Below, in pieces: positions 15,275 through 20,521 of a stretch of DNA of 20,521 nt. How positions within the stretch are numbered: position 1 is the stretch's first letter; each line of letters begins with the position of its first letter. The position numbers were made by a program, and so were the translations under genes. The notes beneath the pieces are model-generated. The model did no database searches. It saw nothing but the letters and a program-made list of their open reading frames with translations, and was not told the DNA's origin. The DNA lies in assembly GCA_023382135.1 (NCBI GenBank), contig JAMCQK010000034.1, forward strand, positions 1-20,521. The letters are read 5' to 3'. The stretch comes from Deinococcus sp. GTDB taxonomy: Bacteria > Deinococcota > Deinococci > Deinococcales > Thermaceae.

Positions 15275-15774
15275 TGCCGAGAGTCTGGAAGTTTGGCGAT
15301 TCCATCAACACCGATGACATTCTGCCTGGCAAGTACGCTCCTTTCATGGTGGGCGAGGACAAGTTCCAGGCTTTCGCGTTCGCGCACCTGCGCCCTGAGT
15401 TCGCCGAGGGCTTCAAGCCCGGGGACCTTTTGGTTTGTGGGCGCAACACCGGCCTGGGGTCCAGCCGTGAGTACGCGCCAGAAGCTTTGCGTAAGCTGGG
15501 TCTCAAGGCCATTATTGCCAAGAGTTATGCGCGCATCTTCTACCGCAATCTGGTGAACCTGGGCATTATGCCTTTTGAAAGCGCGGAAGTGGTGGGCGCC
15601 TTGAACGACGGCGATGAGGTGGAGCTGGTATTCGAGCAAGGTCTGGTCAAGCGAGGCAACCAGGTGTTCAAACTGAACCCGCCGCCCGCTTTCCTGCTCC
15701 AGGCCTTGGGGGAGGGCTCAATCCTGGAGTACTACAAACGGCACGCCAGGTTTCCAGGTGAAGCGGGAAGGTAG
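15274..15774 (+). CDS. hacB: Homoaconitase small subunit
   Basis: A 166-residue swivel-domain subunit (LysU) that pairs with the large subunit and helps choose the substrate. MPRVWKFGDSINTDDILPGKYAPF (1-24) has the conserved NTDDI and matches the T. thermophilus protein. GRNTGLGSSREYAPEAL (about 61-77) is the family's GxGSSRE substrate-binding motif, followed by AIIAKSYARIFYRNLVNLGIMP. Length is typical. The start at 15274 is chosen because it gives the conserved N-terminus, has an AAAGGAAG site (15258-15265) and overlaps the DinB-like stop by one base (TAATG). An in-frame ATG at 15250 would add eight unrelated residues. Confidence 0.95.
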   Translation: MPRVWKFGDSINTDDILPGKYAPFMVGEDKFQAFAFAHLRPEFAEGFKPGDLLVCGRNTGLGSSREYAPEALRKLGLKAIIAKSYARIFYRNLVNLGIMPFESAEVVGALNDGDEVELVFEQGLVKRGNQVFKLNPPPAFLLQALGEGSILEYYKRHARFPGEAGR

Positions 15775-15816
15775 CCCGGTGAATAAAGAACGCGTGTTAT
15801 ACACTGGCAAGACCTG

Positions 15817-15846
15817 TTGCTCTAACCACGTGCCATGCGGTTATAT
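15817..15846 (+). promoter_or_regulatory. Possible internal promoter upstream of the LysW-like gene
   Basis: TTGCTC (15817-15822), an 18-base spacer and TTATAT (15841-15846) lie in the 90-base gap after hacB. The match is moderate, and read-through from the upstream genes is equally possible. Confidence 0.3.
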
Positions 15847-15864
15847 GGGGACAGGGGGTTCGGC

Positions 15865-16179
15865 ATGGAAGACTTCGAAGTGATCTGCCCCGCGTGCAAC
15901 GAAACCAACACGATTGCCGCAGAGGACTATCAGGAACTCACAGAAAACGACGTGCTCGAATGTGACTCGTGCGGGGCGTACCTCGAGGTCGTCTCGCTTG
16001 ATCCTTTGGAAGTGCTGGTGGTCGAAGACCGCGAGGGATTCTTTGTGGACTGTCCCCGCTGCGAAACCGCTATCGAGGCTGACGAACCCGGTGAGCCTGT
16101 AACCTGTCCTGAGTGCGGTTACACCTTCGCGCCAGACTGGTCCGACATAGGGGAAGAAGAGGAGGAAAGTAAATGGTAG
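15865..16179 (+). CDS. LysW-like double zinc-ribbon protein of unknown function
   Basis: A 104-residue acidic protein directly upstream of lysW. The first half is LysW-like: CPAC (Cys8, Cys11) and CDSC (Cys33, Cys36) form a zinc-ribbon, followed by GAYLEVVSLDPLEVLV, which parallels GAELEVVGLNPLQLEL in the lysW product. The second half adds another ribbon (CPRC, Cys63/66; CPEC, Cys81/84), then APDW and an acidic tail ending EEEEESKW. It lacks the C-terminal EDWGE needed for loading by LysX, so it is unlikely to be a normal carrier. The ATG at 15865 follows an AGGGGG site six bases away; an ATG ten codons upstream has none. Its last seven bases overlap lysW. It may be a duplicated, fused LysW; a role as regulator, scaffold or alternative carrier is speculation. 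Confidence 0.85.
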   Translation: MEDFEVICPACNETNTIAAEDYQELTENDVLECDSCGAYLEVVSLDPLEVLVVEDREGFFVDCPRCETAIEADEPGEPVTCPECGYTFAPDWSDIGEEEEESKW

Positions 16180-16337
16180 CGGAGTGTGCGGAATGCGGTG
16201 CCCCGGTTGCGCTCGAGAAGCCGGAGCTGGGGGAATTGGTAGTTTGCGGCGCTTGCGGAGCGGAACTCGAGGTAGTCGGCCTGAACCCGCTTCAACTGGA
16301 ACTGGCTCCCGAAGAAGCCGAGGACTGGGGGGAGTAG
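16173..16337 (+). CDS. lysW: LysW, amino-group carrier protein for lysine biosynthesis
   Basis: A 54-residue acidic carrier. It starts MVAECAECGAPVALEKPELGELVVCGACG, with zinc ligands Cys5, Cys8, Cys25 and Cys28, and ends in the diagnostic EDWGE. LysX joins the amino group of alpha-aminoadipate to the side chain of the final Glu54. The carrier protects that amino group and presents the substrate electrostatically to LysZ and LysY. The ATG at 16173 has a GGAGG site (16161-16165) seven bases away, inside the end of the preceding gene, and the two genes overlap by seven bases. Length equals that of T. thermophilus LysW. No other copy with EDWGE is in the window. Confidence 0.97.
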   Translation: MVAECAECGAPVALEKPELGELVVCGACGAELEVVGLNPLQLELAPEEAEDWGE

Positions 16338-16374
16338 CACTGCGAAGCAGCGTGCTTAACGTCCAGCGCCTGCT

Positions 16375-16419
16375 GCCGAACGCCTCAAGGGTTTTGGCGT
16401 TAGGCGTTTAACGTTCGGC
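16375..16419 (+). promoter_or_regulatory. Competing hairpins in the lysW-lysX gap
   Basis: GCCGAACG (16375-16382) is the reverse complement of CGTTCGGC (16412-16419). The overlapping AACGCCT (16379-16385) is the reverse complement of AGGCGTT (16402-16408). The two stems exclude each other. The region ends 11 bases before the lysX ATG, which has no clear ribosome site, so the structure could affect lysX translation or mRNA stability. Function is inferred only. Confidence 0.5.
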
Positions 16420-16430
16420 CTTCGACGATT

Positions 16431-17273
16431 ATGCTTGCCATCCTCTACGACCGCATCCGGCCCGATGAAGAAATGCTCTTCAAGGCCGCCGAAGGCTTGG
16501 GCATTCCTTTCAGAAAGGTCTATGCCAAGCGGCTTCCAATGAAGTTGGGCGAACGCCCCCCCGAGTTGGAAGGTGTCACCGCGGCGGTTGAACGCCTGGT
16601 GAGCCAGAGCAAAGGTTTGGCGGTTTCGCGTTATCTAGCTTCCTTGGGGATTCCGGTGGTGAACCGGCCCGAGGTGATTGAGGTCTGTGGCGACAAGTGG
16701 GCTACCAGTTGCGCGTTAGAGAAAAACGGAGTGCCCCAGCCCAAGACTGCCCTTGTCACCGAATCCGACGAGGCCCTGAAAATTATTGAAGCAATGGGCT
16801 ACCCGGTGGTGATGAAGCCCGTGGTGGGCAGTTGGGGTCGGCTGCTTTCAAAAATCAACGACCGAGACGCCGCTGAGACCATCCTAGAACACAAGGAAGT
16901 GTTGGGCGGCTATCAGCACCAGCTTTTCTACATCCAGGAGCTGGTGAACAAACCGGGACGCGACATCCGCGCCTTTGTGGCGGGAGACCGTTGCATCGCG
17001 GCTATCTACCGGTCTTCCGAGCACTGGATTACCAACACCGCCCGCGGCGGCAAGGCCAGTAATTGTGAAGTGACAAAAGAGATCGCCGATATTTCTGTCC
17101 GCGCCGCCAAAGCGGTGGGTGGGGGCGTGGTGGCGATTGATTTGTTTGAGTCTGAACGCGGACTGCTGGTAAACGAGGTAAACCACACCATGGAATTCAA
17201 AAACTCGGTGAGCACAACTGGCGTGGATATCCCGGCGGAGATTTTGAAGTACGCCTGGAGTATTCGTACATAG
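16431..17273 (+). CDS. lysX: LysX, LysW:alpha-aminoadipate ligase
   Basis: A 280-residue ATP-grasp enzyme (RimK-like) that attaches alpha-aminoadipate to the C-terminal Glu of LysW using ATP. It matches T. thermophilus LysX from MLAILYDRIRPDE onwards. GIPVVNRPEVIEVCGDKWATS (about 69-89) begins the ATP-grasp core, and GYPVVMKPVVGSWGRLL and KPGRDIRAFVAGDRCIAAIYR follow. The C-terminal VNEVNHTMEFKNSVSTTGVDIP contains metal and substrate residues, and NHTMEFKNS is typical of LysX. No Shine-Dalgarno sequence or -10 box is visible before the ATG, and the 93-base gap after lysW contains competing hairpins. Confidence 0.96.
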   Translation: MLAILYDRIRPDEEMLFKAAEGLGIPFRKVYAKRLPMKLGERPPELEGVTAAVERLVSQSKGLAVSRYLASLGIPVVNRPEVIEVCGDKWATSCALEKNGVPQPKTALVTESDEALKIIEAMGYPVVMKPVVGSWGRLLSKINDRDAAETILEHKEVLGGYQHQLFYIQELVNKPGRDIRAFVAGDRCIAAIYRSSEHWITNTARGGKASNCEVTKEIADISVRAAKAVGGGVVAIDLFESERGLLVNEVNHTMEFKNSVSTTGVDIPAEILKYAWSIRT

Positions 17274-17279
17274 TAGCCT

Positions 17280-17383
17280 TGTCATGCCGAGCATAGCGAA
17301 GCATCTCTCATTAGAACTTGTCCACCTATCCTTGCGGGTTGGAGACAAGAGATTCCTCGTAGCTGCGCTCCCTGGAATGACGG
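17280..17383. repeat. REP-like element between lysX and lysY
   Basis: The left end is TGTCATGCCGAGCATAGCGA... (17280-17310) and the right end GAGATTCCTCGTAGCTGCGC...GGAATGACGG (17349-17383), with inverted-repeat-like ends. It stops about 12 bases before the lysY ATG. Confidence 0.75.
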
Positions 17384-17395
17384 TCAGAGGGACCC

Positions 17396-18433
17396 ATGGA
17401 TAAGAAAACCGTTGCGATTGTGGGCGGCTCAGGTTACGCGGGGGGCGAGTTCCTCCGGCTGGCACTGGGGCATCCAAACCTTGAGGTGGCTCAAGTCACC
17501 TCGCGCAGGTATGTGGGCGACCCGGTTACGTTCGTGCATCCGAACCTGCGCAACCGAACCAATCTGAAATTCATCGCACCCGGCCAGCTAAAGCCGGTGG
17601 ATATTTTGGTTCTGGCGCTGCCCCACGGGGTCGCCGCCAACGAATTTGAGGGGTACAAGGGTCTTGCGCCAATTATTCTCGACCTGTCCGCCGATTTTCG
17701 ATTGAAGGATCTGGGGCTCTACAGGAAGTACTACGGGGAGGAACATCCGCGTCCGGATTTGATCGATCAGTGGGTCTACGCTAACCCCGAGCTGTACAAG
17801 GACCAGCTCAAGGCCGCCAACTATCTGGCCTGCTGCGGCTGCAACGCCACCGCCACGCTCTTAGGTCTGTACCCGCTTTTCAAAGAAGGCGTGCTGGCGG
17901 ATAAGCCGGTTTTTGTAACGGTGATGATTAGTTCCTCCGCAGGGGGTGCCGAGCCATCGCTTGCCTCGCATCACCCGGAGCGTTCTGGCAGCCTGCGCGT
18001 GTATAAGCCAACTGGCCACCGGCACACTGCCGAGATTGTTGAAAACCTACCGGGCAGGCCCCAGGTTCACATGACCGCTGTGGCCACAGAGCGCGTGCGC
18101 GGGATTTTGATGACCGCGCAAACTTTTGTGCGACAAGGAACTACCGAAAAGGAAGTTTGGGGAGCATACCGCAAAGTTTATGCTGATGCCCCTTTTGTGC
18201 GGATCGTGAAGGTCAAGAAAGGTATTCATCGTTACCCAGACCCCAACGTTGTTGAGGGAACCAATTACTGCGATGTTGGCTTCGAGCTGGAAGAAGACAC
18301 CGGGCGCTTGGTGGTCATTTCGGCGATTGATAATTTGGTGAAGGGAACTGCCGGGCACGCCATTCAGGCGCTAAACATTCGCATGGGCTGGGAAGAGGCG
18401 GCGGGCCTCGAGGCCCCCGGACTGCACCCATGA
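17396..18433 (+). CDS. lysY: LysY, LysW-aminoadipyl phosphate reductase
   Basis: A 345-residue NADPH-dependent reductase of the ArgC family that reduces the LysW-gamma-aminoadipyl phosphate made by LysZ to the semialdehyde. The Rossmann motif VAIVGGSGYAGGE (6-18) is at the N-terminus. The catalytic Cys is probably Cys149 in CCGCNATAT, and His208 in PTGHRHTAE is the likely acid-base residue. SSSAGGAEPS and GTNYCDVGF fit the family. Gene order beside LysX and LysZ favours lysine over arginine synthesis, although related enzymes can serve both. The ATG follows an AGAGGGA site. The stop overlaps the next gene by four bases (ATGA). Confidence 0.95.
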   Translation: MDKKTVAIVGGSGYAGGEFLRLALGHPNLEVAQVTSRRYVGDPVTFVHPNLRNRTNLKFIAPGQLKPVDILVLALPHGVAANEFEGYKGLAPIILDLSADFRLKDLGLYRKYYGEEHPRPDLIDQWVYANPELYKDQLKAANYLACCGCNATATLLGLYPLFKEGVLADKPVFVTVMISSSAGGAEPSLASHHPERSGSLRVYKPTGHRHTAEIVENLPGRPQVHMTAVATERVRGILMTAQTFVRQGTTEKEVWGAYRKVYADAPFVRIVKVKKGIHRYPDPNVVEGTNYCDVGFELEEDTGRLVVISAIDNLVKGTAGHAIQALNIRMGWEEAAGLEAPGLHP

Positions 18434-18879
18434 ACATGGTTTGGGCACGCGGTGAATACCAAGTTAGCACCGATAAGGAGAGGCTCGACCTCGAGGCCAT
18501 CCACCGCTATCTTTCGCAAGAAGCGTACTGGTCGCAGGGCATTCCATTTGAAGTCGTAAAACGCGCCGCCGAAAACTCGTTGGCTTTTGGAATCTATCAA
18601 GGCAACAACCAGGTTGGTTATGCCCGTATCATCAGCGACTACGCGACCTTTGCCCACCTGGCGGACGTCTTTGTGCTTCCCGAACACCGAGGCAAGGGTC
18701 TCGGCAAGTGGTTGATGGAAGTAATTGTGAGCCACCCGGATCTACAGGGTTTGCGCCGCTGGATGCTGGCTACACGTGACGCGCACGGTCTTTACACCGG
18801 GTACGGCTTCAAGCCTTTGGCTTCGCCAGATCGCTGGATGGAGCGGCATTTCCCAGATGTTTACAACTATAAGCTCTAA
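18430..18879 (+). CDS. GNAT-family acetyltransferase coupled to lysY
   Basis: A 149-residue GNAT protein. The acetyl-CoA site is VFVLPEHRGKGLGKWLM (about 80-96). Before it stands YARIISDYATFAHLADVF, and after it GLRRWMLATRDAHGLYTGYGF, together a recognisable conserved subgroup of uncharacterised GNATs. The start overlaps the lysY stop (ATGA), so translation is coupled; an ATG two codons on is an alternative. It separates lysY from lysZ. Since the LysW carrier already protects the amino group, acetylation is not expected in this pathway, and the substrate is unknown. It might modify a pathway protein or a side metabolite, but nothing in the sequence shows this. Confidence 0.88.
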   Translation: MNMVWARGEYQVSTDKERLDLEAIHRYLSQEAYWSQGIPFEVVKRAAENSLAFGIYQGNNQVGYARIISDYATFAHLADVFVLPEHRGKGLGKWLMEVIVSHPDLQGLRRWMLATRDAHGLYTGYGFKPLASPDRWMERHFPDVYNYKL

Positions 18880-19457
18880 TGTCTGTATGAAGAGAATAGC
18901 TAGAACTCCCAGGTAGCTCTCCTGGTGTCTGCCTTCATCCTGAGTGGCCGTAGCCCTGAACGAAGTTAAGGGGAGTAATCTCTCTTTTGCTTCTGAAGAC
19001 GGTAAAGACCAAAAGCGAGATTTCTCGCTTCGCTCGAAATGACAAGGTGGTTGCGAAATGACAACGGTAGGGGGTCTGTCATCCCGAGTGCAGCGCTCAG
19101 CCTGCCTGGGGCAGACAGGCCTGAAGGGCTAGTTGTGGTTCGGGATCTCTCACTGATTCAGAGACGAGAGCTGCTCGGGCAGGCAGCAGAAGCCTTTCTC
19201 TGGACCAGCAGCCAAGCCTGCTTGGGTATGCAGTGAGAGATCCTTCGCCTACAGCTCAGGATGACAACGGCAGGGCCTGTCATCCTGAACAACCCCCCTG
19301 CCTTCTCGAATACCCGTCCGTGTCATCCCGAACGAAGTGAGGGATCTCTCTTTTCCCCTTCAACATCAATAAAACCAAAAATGAGATTTCTCGCCCGCGG
19401 CCCGGAATGACACGAATTTTCCGTTTGGGTCTATGATTAAACGCCAGGGAGTACCAT
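18880..19457. repeat. Gene-free stretch with three tandem REP-like elements
   Basis: Three elements with inverted-type ends follow one another. They lie at about 18925-19045 (TTCATCCTGAG ... TCGAAATGACA), 19076-19266 (GTCATCCCGAG ... CTCAGGATGACA) and 19277-19413 (GTCATCCTGAAC / GTCATCCCGAACGAAGTGAGGG ... GGAATGACAC). In the second, GATCTCTCACTG (19143-19154) is mirrored by CAGTGAGAGATC (19230-19241). Each has 'GGGATCTCTC'-like and 'GAGATTTCTC'-like inner parts. The units vary in length and middle sequence, so this is not a CRISPR array. No gene is evident; open frames across it reflect the repeats. Confidence 0.85.
19408..19437 (+). promoter_or_regulatory. Possible lysZ promoter using a REP terminus as -35
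   Basis: TATGAT (19432-19437) is a good -10 box. The REP end contains TGACAC (19408-19413), 18 bases upstream. LysZ would start 20 bases after the -10. The -35 match is weak, so this is tentative. Confidence 0.4.
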
Positions 19458-20267
19458 GTGATTGTCGTCAAGGTCGGCGGTTCAGAAGGCATCAACTACC
19501 AGGCTGTTGCCGAGGACGCAGCTTCGCTGTGGAAGGAAGGCCAGAAGCTCATCATCGTTCACGGCGGCTCGTCCGAAACCAACAATATTGCCGAAGCCCT
19601 GGGGCATCCGCCGCAGTTCCTCACCCACCCTGGCGGTATGACCAGCCGCTTAACCGACAGAAAAACGCTGGAGATTTTCGAGATGGTGTACTGCGGCCTG
19701 GTCAATAAAAGGCTGGTGGAGTTGTTGCAAAAGGAAGGCGTAAACGCCGTTGGGCTTTCGGGAATTGATGGGCGGGTTTTTGAGGGCAGGCGTAAAGACG
19801 CGGTGAAGTACATCGAGAACGGGAAAACCAAAGTTCACCGGGGCGACTACACCGGTTCGGTGGAAAAAGTAAACACCGGCTTGCTTGCTTTGCTGATGGA
19901 TGCGGGATACCTTCCAGTACTGACCCCTCCCGCTGTGAGCTATGAAGGAGACGCCATCAACACCGATGGCGATACTGCGGCCTCGATGGTGGCAACTTCG
20001 TTCAGAGCTGAGGCCTTGCTGCTTTTGTCCAACATTCCTGGGCTGCTGGCAAGCTTCCCCGATGAATCCAGTTTGATCCCCGAGATTCCCGCAAGCAAAA
20101 TCGATGACCCCAGGTTCATGGCGGTTGCACAGGGGCGCATGAAGAAAAAAGTGCTGGGCGCGGTGGAAGCGGTGCGGGGAGGCGTGGGCCGGGTGATTTT
20201 TGGCGATGCCAGGGTGGAAGAGCCGATTCGCAAGGCGCTGGCGGGAGCAGGAACGCTCATTAGATAA
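19458..20267 (+). CDS. lysZ: LysZ, LysW-aminoadipate kinase
   Basis: A 269-residue amino-acid kinase family enzyme (ArgB-like) that phosphorylates the aminoadipate held on LysW. MIVVKVGGSEGINY and LIIVHGGSSETN (glycine-rich nucleotide/substrate loops) are followed by HPGGMTSRLTDRKTLEIFEMVYCGLVNKRLVE. NTDGDTAAS and the C-terminal AQGRMKKKVLGAVEAVRGGVGRVIF complete the fold. All match the T. thermophilus protein. The start is GTG at 19458 with an AGGGAG site six bases away; the overlapping ATG at 19456 is out of frame and immediately followed by TGA. A cluster of REP elements separates it from the GNAT gene, so it may be transcribed partly on its own. Confidence 0.95.
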   Translation: MIVVKVGGSEGINYQAVAEDAASLWKEGQKLIIVHGGSSETNNIAEALGHPPQFLTHPGGMTSRLTDRKTLEIFEMVYCGLVNKRLVELLQKEGVNAVGLSGIDGRVFEGRRKDAVKYIENGKTKVHRGDYTGSVEKVNTGLLALLMDAGYLPVLTPPAVSYEGDAINTDGDTAASMVATSFRAEALLLLSNIPGLLASFPDESSLIPEIPASKIDDPRFMAVAQGRMKKKVLGAVEAVRGGVGRVIFGDARVEEPIRKALAGAGTLIR

Positions 20268-20306
20268 GGCCAGCTCGGCTCTCGTGGCAGTAACGGACTT
20301 AAGCCA

Positions 20307-20521
20307 ATAGCAACCGCACATTTGCGCTGCGGCTTACTGGATTCAGGCAAGACTACGTTTGCCAAAAACTTGAGAAAGCTCTTCCCGTGATCCGCTTTAG
20401 CCACGACGAGCGGATGGCGGAGCTCTACGGCGCCGACCCGCCTGCGGAAAAGTTTACCGAGTATTACCAAGGCGCCATGCGGCTCATCAAAAACAGTGGA
20501 TACGGTGCTTGGAACTTGGCA
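20307..20521 (+). pseudogene. Remnant of a P-loop kinase-like gene (frameshifted, partial at right edge)
   Basis: In one frame 20307-20387 encodes IATAHLRCGLLDSGKTTFAK..., ending KLFP before a TGA at 20388. The next frame from 20387 continues VIRFSHDERMAELYGADPP and on to the window end. Together they resemble small AAA-type kinases whose N-terminus reads like CGLPGSGKTT followed by a SPDEW-type motif. The join needs one extra base and falls in a CCC run, so loss of one C from CCCC would explain it. The first codon that fits the family start is ATA, not ATG. The Walker A pattern GxxxxGKT survives, but with Leu and Asp where Pro and Gly are usual. These changes suggest decay rather than a single sequencing error. 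The expected function (nucleotide-dependent phosphotransfer) is only inferred. Confidence 0.7.

Noticed and set aside
19039..19236. A 65-codon open frame in the repeat region before lysZ
   Set aside because: It is made almost entirely of REP-like sequence and has no ribosome site or family pattern.
18880..19457. CRISPR array
   Set aside because: Repeat units are imperfect, long, variable in length and have inverted ends. There is no set of short identical repeats with regular unique spacers and no cas gene.
19456..19461. ATG-TGA start-stop overlapping the lysZ GTG as a regulatory minimal uORF
   Set aside because: It is a chance-level six-base pattern with nothing else to support it; the GTG start with its ribosome site explains the region.

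Overview
The window looks like chromosomal DNA from a bacterium of the Thermaceae, closer to Meiothermus and relatives than to Thermus itself. The main reasons are an AAA-type (alpha-aminoadipate, LysW-carrier) lysine cluster whose proteins match from memory the Thermus thermophilus homocitrate synthase, homoaconitase, LysW, LysX, LysY and LysZ; an orthologue of the Thermus RNA helicase Hera; several leaderless-type promoters; and moderately high GC with many copies of the palindrome CCTCGAGG. No database search was possible, so family calls rest on motifs and recalled sequences.

Layout. (1) 1-551: the C-terminal end of a P1B-type metal ATPase, entering from the left edge and carrying an in-frame 246-bp tandem duplication. 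(2) 552-931: a gene-free stretch with REP-like repeats, then a coiled-coil protein of unknown function (932-1567). (3) On the minus strand, moeA (5238-4033), a GNAT acetyltransferase (3996-3481) and the Hera-type DEAD-box helicase (3214-1598). A perfect 17-bp palindrome touches the putative helicase promoter. (4) 5392-7327: a small four-helix membrane protein, a tRNA-Arg(ACG) with promoter and terminator on the minus strand, and a leaderless MFS transporter. (5) 7392-10702: a TRAP transporter split into convergent units, dctQM on plus and the Tat-exported TakP-like binding protein on minus. (6) A DUF4384-like lipoprotein and rnhB on minus.

(7) 12051-20267: the lysine cluster. A promoter, a 14-codon leader peptide with three Lys codons and an intrinsic terminator precede homocitrate synthase. 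Then come hacA, a DinB-like gene, hacB, a double zinc-ribbon LysW-like protein, lysW, lysX, lysY, a GNAT gene and lysZ. Homocitrate synthase and homoaconitase make the 2-oxoadipate precursors. LysX attaches aminoadipate to the C-terminal Glu of LysW, and LysZ and LysY phosphorylate and reduce the carried substrate. The later enzymes (LysJ, LysK) and homoisocitrate dehydrogenase are not in the window. (8) 20307-20521: a frameshifted P-loop kinase remnant running off the right edge.

The most interesting points are the LysW-like double zinc-ribbon protein directly upstream of and overlapping lysW, the lysine leader/attenuator, two uncharacterised genes translationally coupled to lysine genes (DinB-like and GNAT), REP elements placed in three gaps of the lysine cluster, and the palindrome at the helicase promoter.
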